Notes: generated by a model not told the origin, from the sequence alone. A DNA stretch of 64,000 bases from PLanc-01 sp035342095 (GCA_035342095.1 DAOQWL010000024.1:1-64000); one strand, 5' to 3'. Positions 40,141-49,638 are shown, numbered from the stretch's first letter. Numbers and translations are program-made.

Positions 40141-40483
40141 GATCGGACTATGTCTGTTCTTTGACCCCAGTTCGCTGATCCAGACTTATCCATAGCAGTG
40201 GACTGCACTGTCGGAAAGATGTTCTGTTACGAGGGAAGTGTCCGTACACCCAGCACCCGATTTGCCCTTATTATACGCCAAGACGACGGGAGGGTCAAGC
40301 CTGGTCTCGCGCAACGCGTCCTCTGGATCGGGCGGTGGCACCACCGCGTTCTGTCGCCGACTGGCAGTCCTATAATACCACGATAGTCTGTGCTCTGGCC
40401 AGGCTCTCCTCCTGGCGAGGGATGGGCAGGTCGTTTCGGCGGGGTCCTTGCAGGTGGGCCAAAGCGAGATTTTTCCGCCTGCT
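40141..40483. other. Intergenic region upstream of the DUF4056 pair
   Basis: It holds the minus-strand promoter at 40270-40298 and a second TATAAT-like box at 40371-40376 without a good -35. No gene is visible in this stretch. Confidence 0.5.
40270..40298 (-). promoter_or_regulatory. Promoter of the DUF4056 pair
   Basis: TTGACC and TATAAT on the minus strand with a 17-bp spacer; leader about 120 nt. Confidence 0.75.
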
Positions 40484-43219
40484 TCACGGACTTGCAGCAT
40501 AGCAGGGGAGCCGGCGGAGGGTCCTGTCGACCGGGAGAGCTGTTTCTCGGGATATCACCCTCCGCAAGGGGAAGGAGTCTGGTCGATCTTGCGGCGGCGG
40601 CGGGCGGTAGTCATACGCGACCCGGCAGAAGTACCGTGCCTCCAAGCCGTGCTTGTACACGATTCGTTCCTGGATAGGGTCGAGCCGGACCCACCGGGTG
40701 ATGTTCGGGCGGTCGAGAACCTCCTGGTCCAGGGAGACCAGCAGCATCAGCCGGCCCGCCTGCTCCTGCGGCTTGAACCAGAAGAAGTACATCAGGGCAT
40801 TGCCGCCGAAGAGGTGCCGACCGCAGGTTTGCTCGATGCCCTTTCTGCCCGCCCGACGGTAGAACGCCAGTTCGCTGGCCAGGCCGTACCGGTCGATCCC
40901 GACGACGAGCGGCGCGACCCCGTGATCTCGCTCCATCTGCTGGGCCAGCGACTCCACGTCCCGCCCGATTTCCTCCCACGCCATCGGGAGCCCCATGTCG
41001 CGGTCGATCCCCACGCCGGGAAGCCCGATCGCGAGGTAGTGGAGGAACGCGCCGAACAACAGCACCAGGACCGCAGTCGTGAAGGCCCAGACCTGTGGCG
41101 TGATCGTTTCGCTCTTGCGGCCGGCCGCGGAGGACGGCATCGAGATCCATGCTGCGATGCCGGGCAGTGCGGCCAGCCAGATCGGGCCGGTCCAGTTGAG
41201 TCGTACTGCGTGCCGGAGGCTGAAGACAGCGAAGACCGACAGCGGCACGAGGGTAAAGACCGCCATGAAGAGCCGTTGGCGCGTCGTGACTGGGCTGACG
41301 CCCGACGCCCGGCGCTCGACGTGCGACGAGAAGAAGGCCCGAAATGCGTCGAGCACCCCGAGCGGCGTGACCAGAAGGAGCATCGAGCCGACGAGCAGGG
41401 GCAGTCCGAACTCGTTCGGGCGGTTGAGCCGGCCCGTCGTCTGGAAGAAGAACGAGACCCAGTCGTTCCGCAAGTTCCACACGATCACCGGGGTCAGCAG
41501 GATTGCTGCGACGAGCGCCGCCAGGTACGGCTCGGGACGCCGCAGCCATCGCCGGCTCGGACGATCCAGTGCGAAAAACAGCAACGCTGCCGGTCCCAGC
41601 AGGAGGATCGTGTACTTCGACAGTATTCCCAGACCCAGGCAGACGCCGGCGCCCCACCAGGCTTGTCGTCCGGAAAAAGGCGGGTCGGCCAGCAGGGCGC
41701 GTTGGAGGAAGAACAACGTCCCGGCCCAGGCTGTGGTCAGAGGCGCGTCCGGCGTTGCGAAGAAGCCGAACACGAAGAAGAACGGCAGCACCGCAGCCAG
41801 CGCGACCGTCTGCAGCGCGATCCCTTTGCCGAAGAGGTCCCGGGCGGTTGCGAAGCAGAACCCTGCGGTGACGAACCAGCACAGGAACGTGCCAATCCGC
41901 ACGCCGAACTCGGTGTCGCCGAACGCTGCGGTGCCCAGACCGATCAACCAGGCGACCATGGGCGGATGATCCAGGTAGCTCAACGCCGGGTGCTGGGCGT
42001 AGTTCCAGTAGTAGGCCTCCTCCGGCAGCAGATCGGGCAATCCGAGATAGGCCAGTCGCAGCAGCAGGGCGGCGCCGATCCATCCGACGGCCGCGATACG
42101 CCGGGAGAGGAACGCGGGCGGCCCGTCGTCCCGGCGGAAGACGAAGAACGCCATGCCGACGTAGGCGAGGACCGCGGATGCTGCGCCCGCGCCTGCGACC
42201 GCTGCCGAGGGGAGCCACCCGGCCCGTTCCGTCAGCAGTGCCAGGATGCCCCCGCGAAGAAACAAGGTCGCCAGGCACACAGCAACGAAACGCAGAGCTG
42301 CTCCCGCGTCCCGGTGTCCGCCCATCGCGGGTCGAAATGCCCAGCGACTGCTCAACCGATAGACAACGACCATCGCCAACAGGTAGCTGACGATGTGGGA
42401 GACCGCCAGGCTGCCCGCGAGGCGACGAAGGACCTGGAACACGCCCACGTCGAGGACCAGACCCGCAAGGGCGAGCGGGATGAACCGTCGGGCGGTGACT
42501 GCGGCGGCGGTCGCGCCGGTCAAGGCGACGACCCGGCGCAGATAGCATACGGCTTGGCGCGGGCTCATCTTGGATTGCCCGCCGGACCGGCTTGCGAAGC
42601 AGATGGGAACCTCGCCGACGTAAAGGCTCTCGTCGTTGCGCAGGAGCGCCTCCAGGGCGATCTTGAAGCCCTCCGCGTCGTCGCCGACGTCCAGGAGTCG
42701 GTCGCGTCGGATGGCGAAGAACCCGGAAGTGGGGTCGCACACGTCGGTGAGCGGCCAGACGAGGGCCCGGGCCATGCGTGACATCGCCCGTCGGGGCCAG
42801 GACCAGCCGGGGGTTGTGCCGCCGGCCACATACCGGCTGCCGATCACCATGTCCCGCCGGCCCTCGATCACCGGTCGGGCCACGTCCGGCGCCGCCTGGG
42901 GGTCGTGACTGAGGTCTCCGTCCATCACCAACAGGACCTCCGCCCGGCTCTCGCGAGCGGCGATCAGGACGTCGCCCGCCAGCCCGCGCCCGCTGTGCGC
43001 ATCGACCAGTCGGACCGGCGCCCGGTCCGTCCAGGCCTGCACCTTCTCCCGCGTCCCGTCCGTCGAGCCGCCGTCGGCGAACAGGACTTCGATTTCCCGA
43101 CCTTCCTTGCGGAAGGCCCGGAACAACCCGGCCAGGAGCAGATCCACGTTTGGGCCTTCGTTGAGCGTGGGCACCACGACCGAGAGATCAGGCATGGGGC
43201 TCTGGGCATCCATAGGCAT
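40484..43219 (-). CDS. GT2-GtrA-GT39 fusion glycosyltransferase
   Basis: A 911-aa protein joining three functions. Residues about 8-235 are a GT2 dolichol-phosphate-mannose-synthase-like domain ('DLSVVVPTLNEGPNVDLLL', 'LLVMDGDLSHDP' with the DxD-type motif, 'SGFFAIRR'). Residues about 240-375 are a GtrA-like four-helix membrane domain that probably flips the lipid-linked sugar ('FIPLALAGLVLDVGVFQVLRRLAG'). Residues about 390-800 are a GT39/ArnT-type membrane transferase with 'LLPEEAYYWNYAQHPALSYLD' near its start and 'LSKYTILLLGPAALLF'. The fusion would make, flip and use a polyprenyl-phosphate sugar to glycosylate a surface target. The start at 43219 lies close to the GT2 motif; ATGs at 43213 and 43195 are alternatives. 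Confidence 0.85.
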   Translation of the reverse strand: MPMDAQSPMPDLSVVVPTLNEGPNVDLLLAGLFRAFRKEGREIEVLFADGGSTDGTREKVQAWTDRAPVRLVDAHSGRGLAGDVLIAARESRAEVLLVMDGDLSHDPQAAPDVARPVIEGRRDMVIGSRYVAGGTTPGWSWPRRAMSRMARALVWPLTDVCDPTSGFFAIRRDRLLDVGDDAEGFKIALEALLRNDESLYVGEVPICFASRSGGQSKMSPRQAVCYLRRVVALTGATAAAVTARRFIPLALAGLVLDVGVFQVLRRLAGSLAVSHIVSYLLAMVVVYRLSSRWAFRPAMGGHRDAGAALRFVAVCLATLFLRGGILALLTERAGWLPSAAVAGAGAASAVLAYVGMAFFVFRRDDGPPAFLSRRIAAVGWIGAALLLRLAYLGLPDLLPEEAYYWNYAQHPALSYLDHPPMVAWLIGLGTAAFGDTEFGVRIGTFLCWFVTAGFCFATARDLFGKGIALQTVALAAVLPFFFVFGFFATPDAPLTTAWAGTLFFLQRALLADPPFSGRQAWWGAGVCLGLGILSKYTILLLGPAALLFFALDRPSRRWLRRPEPYLAALVAAILLTPVIVWNLRNDWVSFFFQTTGRLNRPNEFGLPLLVGSMLLLVTPLGVLDAFRAFFSSHVERRASGVSPVTTRQRLFMAVFTLVPLSVFAVFSLRHAVRLNWTGPIWLAALPGIAAWISMPSSAAGRKSETITPQVWAFTTAVLVLLFGAFLHYLAIGLPGVGIDRDMGLPMAWEEIGRDVESLAQQMERDHGVAPLVVGIDRYGLASELAFYRRAGRKGIEQTCGRHLFGGNALMYFFWFKPQEQAGRLMLLVSLDQEVLDRPNITRWVRLDPIQERIVYKHGLEARYFCRVAYDYRPPPPQDRPDSFPLRRVISRETALPVDRTLRRLPCYAASP

Positions 43220-43319
43220 CCGACTCTTCGGCAACCGTCCGGCCGGGATCGTCCCATGAGCCGGGTACGTGCAAAGCTTATCGTCCGGGTCGCCGACCGG
43301 CAAGGCCTTGCGATTGCTC

Positions 43320-43348
43320 TTGCGTTTCGACCGAGAATGTGGTATAAA
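43320..43348 (+). promoter_or_regulatory. Promoter of the PA14 surface protein gene
   Basis: TTGCGT and TATAAA with a 17-bp spacer; the sequence AATGTGGTA before the -10 box is shared with the promoter at 30702-30730. Confidence 0.65.
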
Positions 43349-43454
43349 AAGGATGGTGGAGTCCAAGGACAGTGGTTTGGCATCGTGTGGAGGTCTCTCA
43401 TGTTTGTGGCGACGCGATCGGCTCGCCATGTGGATTCTTTTCAGGAGGTATGCC

Positions 43455-45938
43455 ATGCGTAGGGCGCTGACGTATTCGGTTTGTGTGCTCGGGGTGATGT
43501 CTCTGGCAACACCGCTCTTTGGTCAATTGCCTGCCGGCTGGACCAGCGCGAGCATCGGTAGTCCCGCGGTCGCAGGCAGTGCGGCGTACGACGCCTCCAC
43601 GCTGACCTGGACGATCCGCGGAGACGGCACGGGCATTCGCGGCTCGTCCGACCAGTTCCACTTCGTGTACAAGACGCTCTCCGGCGACGGCGAGCTCGTC
43701 TCGCGGGTGGCCGATATCGAGTCCCCGCAATCCGACTGGTCCATGGCGGGCATCATGCTCCGCGTGCTGCTCCTGCCGAACTCGCCGTACCTGTTCATGG
43801 GCGTCAGCGCCAATACGGACGGCGGCGAGCACGCGGTCACCTTCTGGGGACGCGAAAGCCTGGGCGGCGCGGCCGACGAGGTCAGCAGCGGGACAGTCGG
43901 CGCCCCGCTGTGGGTCAAAGTCAAACGGGCGGGCAACACCTTTTCCGCCTACTCCTCGCGCGACAAGCAGGTGTGGACCGAAGTGTACAGTACGTCGGTG
44001 GCGGGCATCCCGTCGAGCATCTACGTCGGCTACGCCGTGGCTTCCGAGGTCAGCGGCAAATTGGTGACCGCGAAGTTCGACAGCGGGTCGGTCCAGGCCA
44101 CCAGCCCCATTCCGGCCGACCACGCCCAGTACATTCAGTCGCCGTTGATGAGCTGGACGTCGGGCGTGACTGCCGCGTTTCACAACATCTACTTCGGAAC
44201 CAGCCCGACGCTGGGCGCCGCCGACCTCATGGGCCAGCAGACGGCGAGTGCCAATGCGTACTGGCATATCCCCGGCTTGACCGCGATGACCACCTACTAC
44301 TGGCGGATCGACGAGGTCGGCGCCGACGGCACGACCGTGTATCCCGGAACGGTCTGGTCCTTCACGTCGGCCCCTGTGACGGCCTATCTGCCCCTGCCAT
44401 GGGATGGGCGTGCCGGCGTCAGCGTCGATGCGGATCTGGCCTGGACCGCGGGCCTGAACGCTGCGTCCAGCGACGTCTACTTCAGCACCGACAAGGCCGC
44501 CGTCAAGGCCGGCGACCCGGCCGCGCTCAGGGGCAACACCCTGCTGACCGAGTATGACCCGGGCACGCTCGCCGAGAACACGACGTACTACTGGCGGATT
44601 GACGAACAAGACTGGGCCGGCGCGGTCTATCCGGGCTCTGTGTGGAGCTTCACGACCGTCGGTCCCGGCGACGGGGTCTACGCCCAGTACTTCAAGGGCA
44701 CGGAACTGGCGGGCAGCCCGATCGCCACCGCGACGGAAGAAGCCATCGACCACAGTTGGGGCAGCGCCGTCGTCGCAGGCGCCCTCAGCGACGATGTGTC
44801 CGCCCGCTGGACCGCCGATCTCAAGGCCCCGTTGACGGAGACCTACAATCTGATCACCACGACCGACGACGGCGTGCGTCTCTGGCTCGACGGGCGCCTG
44901 GTCATCGACAACTGGACCGACCACGGCACCACGGACGACATCGCGACGGTCGATCTGATCGCAGGGCAGTTCTATCGCGTGAGGATGGAGTACTATGAGA
45001 AGGGCGGCAACGCCCTTGCCCAGTTGTCCTGGGAGAGCCCGTCGATCGCGCGGGGCATCATCCCGACCGGCGTGCTCCAGTTGCCGGTCCATGCGACGAA
45101 TCCGTACCCGGCCAACGGGTCGGCGAGCGCCCCGCAGTCGGGGACGTTGAGTTGGACCGCGGCGCCCGCCGCCGCAAAGCAGGATGTGTACTTTGGCGAG
45201 GACGCTGCTGCAGTGGCCGACGCCGACGCGACGACCGCAGGCGTCTACCAGGGCCGCCAGGGCGCGACGCAGTCCACCTTCGAAGCGGGCGACATCGAGT
45301 GGAACAAGACCTACTACTGGCGAGTCGATGAGGTGAACGACGCTGGCGCGGGCAGCCCGTGGAAGGGCGCCGTGTGGAGCTTCACGACCGCCGCCTTCCT
45401 CGTCGTCGACGATTTCGAGATCTACACGGCCGACGAGGGCAGCCGGATCTACGACATCTGGACCGACACCTGGTTCACCAACAACATGTGCGGCTCGCTT
45501 GCCGGGTACCTGGACGCCCCGTACGTCGAGCAGAAGATCGCCCATGAGGGCTATCAGTCCATGCCCTTCCAGTACGACAACTCGTGCTCGCCGCACTATG
45601 CCGAGATCACGCGGGAGTTCGTCTCCGCCCAGAACTGGACCGTCGAAGGGATGGACACGCTCGTCCTGTTCGTCCGCGGCAAGGCGGACAACGTCGCCTC
45701 GCCGCTGTACGTCGGGCTCAAGGACAACACCGGGAAGGTCGCCTACGTCCAGAGCGAGGACGCAGCATTGGTCAACGCGACGACCTGGACCCAGTGGAGC
45801 ATCCCGCTGAGCAGTTTCGCCGGCGTGAAGACGACGAAGATCCAGACCCTGTACATCGGCGTGGGCAGCCGGACCAGCCCGGCCGCCGGCGCTACCGGCG
45901 TGATCCTCATCGACGACATCCGCGTGGTCAAGCAATAG
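43455..45938 (+). CDS. Large secreted PA14 surface protein, paralogue of the LamG-PA14 protein
   Basis: An 827-aa exported protein (signal LTYSVCVLGVMSLATPLFGQ). In place of LamG the N-terminal ~195 residues form a beta domain with 'SDQFHFVYKTLSGDGELVSRVAD', resembling the DUF1349-like regulator-of-sugar-binding fold. Two Ig/Fn3-like modules follow ('TTYYWRIDEVGADGT', 'TTYYWRIDEQDWAG'), then a PA14 domain ('GVYAQYFKGTELAGSP' to 'LAQLSWESPS'), another Ig-like module ('TYYWRVDEVNDAGAGSP') and the C-terminal binding domain beginning 'FLVVDDFEIYTADEG'. AGGAGG lies right before the ATG. Glycan binding at the cell surface is the likely role. Confidence 0.85.
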   Translation: MRRALTYSVCVLGVMSLATPLFGQLPAGWTSASIGSPAVAGSAAYDASTLTWTIRGDGTGIRGSSDQFHFVYKTLSGDGELVSRVADIESPQSDWSMAGIMLRVLLLPNSPYLFMGVSANTDGGEHAVTFWGRESLGGAADEVSSGTVGAPLWVKVKRAGNTFSAYSSRDKQVWTEVYSTSVAGIPSSIYVGYAVASEVSGKLVTAKFDSGSVQATSPIPADHAQYIQSPLMSWTSGVTAAFHNIYFGTSPTLGAADLMGQQTASANAYWHIPGLTAMTTYYWRIDEVGADGTTVYPGTVWSFTSAPVTAYLPLPWDGRAGVSVDADLAWTAGLNAASSDVYFSTDKAAVKAGDPAALRGNTLLTEYDPGTLAENTTYYWRIDEQDWAGAVYPGSVWSFTTVGPGDGVYAQYFKGTELAGSPIATATEEAIDHSWGSAVVAGALSDDVSARWTADLKAPLTETYNLITTTDDGVRLWLDGRLVIDNWTDHGTTDDIATVDLIAGQFYRVRMEYYEKGGNALAQLSWESPSIARGIIPTGVLQLPVHATNPYPANGSASAPQSGTLSWTAAPAAAKQDVYFGEDAAAVADADATTAGVYQGRQGATQSTFEAGDIEWNKTYYWRVDEVNDAGAGSPWKGAVWSFTTAAFLVVDDFEIYTADEGSRIYDIWTDTWFTNNMCGSLAGYLDAPYVEQKIAHEGYQSMPFQYDNSCSPHYAEITREFVSAQNWTVEGMDTLVLFVRGKADNVASPLYVGLKDNTGKVAYVQSEDAALVNATTWTQWSIPLSSFAGVKTTKIQTLYIGVGSRTSPAAGATGVILIDDIRVVKQ

Positions 45939-46268
45939 CACGAAGATCGACCCCGCCAGAGCGGGAACGTAAGTCCGAGACAAGTTCGAATAGCCGAGAT
46001 TCGAAACGGGCACGGGTCGGCGACTCACTTGTTCGTAGTGACGCCGTAAGGCGTTATCTTCTGCGACCGGGACGATGTGTGCCCCTTCGACAAGCTCAGG
46101 GCAGGCTCTGTTGGTTGGGGGACCGGCCAAGTCCGTGTCGAGGGCATCTTGCCCGCGACACGTTGCGCCAATCGTGCCCAACATTTTGCGATGGACGGTG
46201 TACTACCGCTATCGCGGATTCCCGTGCTCTCCCTCTTCGTTTCGTGGTCCTGCGCGTCCTTCGTGGCT
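45939..46268. repeat. Intergenic region filled with dispersed repeats
   Basis: It holds a hairpin repeat at 46038-46058 that is the reverse complement of 24048-24068; the 'cccttcgacaagctcaggg' repeat at 46083-46106, a unit seen in many environmental genomes; and a stem GTGTCG-GGGCA/TGCCC-CGACAC at 46135-46161. There is no coding sequence. Confidence 0.6.
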
Positions 46269-47423
46269 TCAAGGGGTCGGGGTTAGGAACTTGCGGATCA
46301 GATCGCTGCAGAGCTTGTCCAGGCCCTTTGCGTCGTCGCCGCCGCCGAGGTTCGTCGCGACGAGGACCGCGAAGTCCCTCTGGGGGGCGATCCAGACGAT
46401 GGAGTAGTTCTTCGTGTTGCTACCGCCGTGAGAGAGGGCTGGGCCGCTTGCCCAGTCGCGTTCGTAGAGGCCCCAGCCCAAGGCATACGTGCCGCCGAAG
46501 GGGGGCTGCTTCAGTTGCCCGACGCAGGAGGCGGGCACGAGGCCCGGCTCGTTCCGCATGGCCGCCAGCACGCACGCGACGTACTTCGCCCAATCGGCCA
46601 TCGAGCAGTGGACGCGTCCGCCCGGCGTGAGGAAGGGGGGATTGTCGGCCTGTGGGCCGGGCTCGATCGGGACGATCCTGTCGCCTTCCCTGCGATGGGC
46701 CCACAGCGCGTCGATCTTCCCCGGCGTGCCCATCGGCCCGAAGCCCGCGGTCCGCATCCCCAGCGGCTCGAACAGCGCCCGCGTCAGGAGCGACTCGTAG
46801 TCCTCGCCCATGACCCGCTCGGCGATGACGCCCGCGATAGTGAAGCCTGCGTTGGAGTACTTGTACTCCTCGCCGGGCTTGTTGACCGGGGGTTGGGCCA
46901 GGACGATTTCCGCGAGGCGTCTGCGCTGGCCGGCGGGGGACGCCATCGCGAGAACCTCGTCGAGCTGGGCGCCCTCGACCGGCGCGAAGCCCGCGGTCAT
47001 GGACGGAACGCCCGCCCGGTGCGACAGCAGGTGCAACAGCGTCACGTCGCGGTAATCGGGGTGCATCGTGTCCTTCCACTCGGGGAAGTACTCGACCAGC
47101 GGCGTGTCCCACTTGAGCTTGCCCTGCTCGACGAGCATCGCGATCAGCGAGCCGGTCATGGCCTTGGTGCACGAGCCCAGGTGGAACGCGTCATTGGGCT
47201 CGGCGGGGACCTCGCTGCCCCATTTCCGCACGCCGACCACGCCAAGGGCATGGAGCCTGCCCTCTACGATCACCGCTGCGCCGAGCGCGGGGAACTGGAA
47301 CTCCTCTCGGACCGGCGTCAACTCCGGCCCAAGATCGATCACCTTCGCCCCCAACGCAGGTCCGCCAATCGCAACGCAGAGAACCGCGAACCACGAACTC
47401 AAGACAGGTAAATGTGTTCTCAT
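46269..47423 (-). CDS. Secreted serine beta-lactamase-fold hydrolase
   Basis: A 384-aa protein of the class C beta-lactamase/DD-peptidase superfamily with a signal peptide (SSWFAVLCVAIGGPALGAK). The catalytic set is SxxK in GSCTKAMTG, YxN in YKYSNAGF, and a third-box motif HGGS ('LSHGGSNTKN'). The segment 'HLLSHRAGVPS' is typical of esterase-like members (EstB/AmpC-like hydrolases), so resistance is not implied; an esterase or D-aminopeptidase role is equally likely. The ATG at 47423 follows GGAGAAG at a workable distance; a GTG nine bases upstream is possible. There are no operon partners. Confidence 0.88.
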   Translation of the reverse strand: MRTHLPVLSSWFAVLCVAIGGPALGAKVIDLGPELTPVREEFQFPALGAAVIVEGRLHALGVVGVRKWGSEVPAEPNDAFHLGSCTKAMTGSLIAMLVEQGKLKWDTPLVEYFPEWKDTMHPDYRDVTLLHLLSHRAGVPSMTAGFAPVEGAQLDEVLAMASPAGQRRRLAEIVLAQPPVNKPGEEYKYSNAGFTIAGVIAERVMGEDYESLLTRALFEPLGMRTAGFGPMGTPGKIDALWAHRREGDRIVPIEPGPQADNPPFLTPGGRVHCSMADWAKYVACVLAAMRNEPGLVPASCVGQLKQPPFGGTYALGWGLYERDWASGPALSHGGSNTKNYSIVWIAPQRDFAVLVATNLGGGDDAKGLDKLCSDLIRKFLTPTP

Positions 47424-47532
47424 TAAAGGCACTTCTCCGTGCTCTTATTCTTCGTGTCCCTTCGCGCTTTTCGTGGTGGAAGATCGATTTGAAACCACGA
47501 AGGACACGAAGGGCCCGAAGGAAAGAGGGGTA

Positions 47533-47904
47533 TCATAGGACGTATCGCTTGATGCCATCCTTCAGTCTTGCGACGTTGAAGTTGATCAGCAGGCCGATCC
47601 GCACATTCGCCAGCTTCATGTAGGTGAGCAGTTGGGCCTCGTGGACCGGCTGGATGTGCTCGACGCTCTTGAGTTCCACGATCAGCGTACCCTCAACCTG
47701 CAGATCGACCCGGCACCCGCAGTCCAGCCGGATACCCTTGTAGTCCACAGGCACCGGGTGTTCCGACACGCATGCTATTCCGTTGCTTGCCAGCTCGTGC
47801 GCAAGGCATTGTCGGTACGCCGACTCCAGCAGTCCCGGCCCGAGGACACGGTGGACCTCGATGGCGCAGCCAATCACCCGATTGGAGAGTGCATCAAATT
47901 CCAT
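47533..47904 (-). CDS. GxxExxY family protein
   Basis: A 123-aa protein with the family's name-giving motif GPGLLESAY (about 22-30). The second half has 'GCRVDLQVEGTLIVELKSVE', in which an Asp and a Glu-x-Lys form a PD-(D/E)xK nuclease-like core, then 'HEAQLLTYMKLANVRIGLLINFN'. The family is frequent in planctomycetes and verrucomicrobia, often in many copies, and its biological role is unknown; a nuclease fold is inferred from the motif. The flanks carry decayed repeats. Confidence 0.85.
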   Translation of the reverse strand: MEFDALSNRVIGCAIEVHRVLGPGLLESAYRQCLAHELASNGIACVSEHPVPVDYKGIRLDCGCRVDLQVEGTLIVELKSVEHIQPVHEAQLLTYMKLANVRIGLLINFNVARLKDGIKRYVL

Positions 47905-47975
47905 CTTCGTGTCTCTTTATGCCCTTCGTGGTTTCGCATGTGGAGACAGTCTCCCGGGCCGAAGGCCCGTTCCGA

Positions 47976-49055
47976 TCATCGTTTCACGCGGGCGTTGCCC
48001 TCCCAGATGCTCCAGATCTCCTCTTCGTCCGCGGGCTGGGCGTAGTCGGTCAACAACGTAGTGACCAGTGCCCCCGTCGCCCATCCGAACTGGACCCATT
48101 TGGCGGGCTCCCAGCCTCGCAGGATGGCGTAGAGCATGCCGCCGACGAAACCGTCGCCGCCGCCGATGCGGTCGAGCACGACGATCTCGCGAGGCTCGAC
48201 GACGTGCCAGTGGCTCCCTTCGGCCATCAGGGCGCCCCAGCGGTGGCAACTGCAACTGACCACCTCGCGGAGCGTCGTCGCGAAGACCGACGCGTTGGGA
48301 TAGGCCTTCCGCACGCGGTCGATCATCACTTTGAAGCTGTCCATCTTGGCCGCCAGACCCTTGCCGCCCGCCTCCGGGCCCTCGATGCCGAGCGAGAGCT
48401 GAAAATCCTCCTCGTTGCCGACGAGGAGGTCCGCGACGCCCGCGATCTCGTGGAAGATGGTTCGCAGCTCCTTCTCCCGGCCCTTCCAGAACGAGGCCCG
48501 GTAGTTCAGGTCGAACGCGATCCGCGTTCCGTGCTTCTTCGCGGCCCGGGCGATCTCCAGGCAGAAGGTCCCCGTCTCGGGAGACAACGCCCCGATCAGG
48601 CCCGACAGGTGTACGATCTGGACGCCTTCTTTGCCGAAGATCCGCTCCAGATCGAAGTCCTTGACGTTCAGGGTCCGTCCGACCTCGCCCGCCCGGTCGT
48701 TGCAGACGCGAGGGCCGCGAGAGCCATAGCCGCAGTCGGCCAGGTTGAACTGGTGACGATAGCCCCACGGTCCGCCCTGCGGGACTTCCTTGCCCTCGAC
48801 GTCCATGTGCCGGCCCGCGAGGTCGTCCCTGATGAATCGGGCGATCGGGCTGCCCTTGACGAACGTCGTCAGGACCTTGACCGGCAGGCCCAGGTACGAT
48901 GAGACGCTGGCGACGTTGGTCTCGGCGCTGGTGGCCTGCATGGTGAGCCGCCGGCTGCAATGGAACGGCTGCCCGCTGTCGGGCGTCAGGCGAATCCCCA
49001 TACTGGTCGGGACGAGCAACGCGTATCGGCAATTCTTCTTCAGTTCAATACTCAC
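47976..49055 (-). CDS. PfkB family sugar kinase (2-keto-3-deoxygluconate kinase-like)
   Basis: A 359-aa carbohydrate kinase of the PfkB/ribokinase superfamily. Visible are the N-terminal 'SSYLGLPVKVLTTFVKGSP' fold, the central 'IAFDLNYRASFWKGREKEL' and the C-terminal anion-hole motif IGGGDGFVGGMLYA, with the catalytic Asp where most members read GAGD. The 'DLNYRASFW' segment is a hallmark of 2-keto-3-deoxygluconate kinases, which phosphorylate the product of uronate breakdown. The start is a GTG at 49055 after AAGGAGA. It is not in an obvious operon, so pathway context is missing. Confidence 0.82.
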   Translation of the reverse strand: MSIELKKNCRYALLVPTSMGIRLTPDSGQPFHCSRRLTMQATSAETNVASVSSYLGLPVKVLTTFVKGSPIARFIRDDLAGRHMDVEGKEVPQGGPWGYRHQFNLADCGYGSRGPRVCNDRAGEVGRTLNVKDFDLERIFGKEGVQIVHLSGLIGALSPETGTFCLEIARAAKKHGTRIAFDLNYRASFWKGREKELRTIFHEIAGVADLLVGNEEDFQLSLGIEGPEAGGKGLAAKMDSFKVMIDRVRKAYPNASVFATTLREVVSCSCHRWGALMAEGSHWHVVEPREIVVLDRIGGGDGFVGGMLYAILRGWEPAKWVQFGWATGALVTTLLTDYAQPADEEEIWSIWEGNARVKR

Positions 49056-49295
49056 GGCGATCTCCTTTCGACGGAAGCCAACAGAGTTCCAGTGTGAAAT
49101 CCGTCCCCATCCATACCAAATCCCGCAAGGAACCGCAACCCTGAGCCGTCGGACGGGTCGAACGTCAGAGACCACGGAGGCCACGAAGCGACGCGAAGGG
49201 GTCGGGTGGGTTCTCAACCCACGCGTTCCAATCTTCGACGCGGATTCACACGGATCAGACTGCATCGTTGCGAGCGTAGCGCGGCGATCTCTTCT

Positions 49296-49328
49296 TGTCA
49301 TTCCCACGGAAGCGGGAATCCAGGCTTC
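49296..49328. repeat. Left arm of 33-bp inverted repeat (dRS3-like core)
   Basis: The core is ATTCCC-N8-GGGAAT (49300-49319), the pattern of the Neisseria dRS3 repeat. Its reverse complement matches the right arm at 54503-54535 in 31 of 33 positions. Confidence 0.75.
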
Positions 49329-49454
49329 TTCACCACGAAGGCCGCGAAGGGAATCGTGCAGACGGCCAAAGTCAAGCCCTCCGCCGGCCTCCGGCCGGAA
49401 CCCCTCCCCGCTTCGACGCATATACGCTCCCGCGCGGCTCCGGCGGTTCCGGCC

Positions 49455-49483
49455 TTGACACCCCGTTCCCCAATATCCATAAT
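49455..49483 (+). promoter_or_regulatory. Promoter of the giant NTPase gene
   Basis: TTGACA and CATAAT with a 17-bp spacer; leader about 150 nt. Confidence 0.7.
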
Positions 49484-49638
49484 CACACCATGACTTATAC
49501 GATTTGCGGCCTCGGACGCGGGCCCCACGAGGAATGTGAGGCGATGCGAGAGGCCGTTGGGAGATGCAGGATGGCGGGACCGCAACAACGAAGTCGAAGG
49601 GGCTCCGATGTGATGATAGGTTGGCGGGAGATGGTCTG

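Larger units (their letters stand above)
49056..49638. other. Gene-free region upstream of the giant NTPase
   Basis: It contains decayed 'cacgaaggc..cgaaggg' repeats (about 49160-49350), a dRS3-like core at 49300-49319 and the promoter at 49455-49483. The left arm of the 33-bp inverted repeat is at 49296-49328. No other gene can be supported. Confidence 0.6.

Noticed and set aside
40448..42781. 777-codon plus-strand frame across the GT fusion
   Set aside because: Gln/Arg/Glu-rich shadow of a gene with clear GT2, GtrA and GT39 motifs.
43398..46184. 928-codon frame opposite the PA14 gene
   Set aside because: It is the antisense image of a gene with clear domains and ends inside dispersed repeats.
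46269..47423. Antibiotic-resistance beta-lactamase
   Set aside because: The SxxK/YxN/HGGS set is shared with esterases and peptidases of the same fold, and 'HLLSHRAGVPS' favours the esterase-like group.
49160..49350. Possible CRISPR-like or regular repeat array
   Set aside because: The repeated 'cacgaaggc' words are irregular in spacing and without spacers; they are decayed dispersed repeats.
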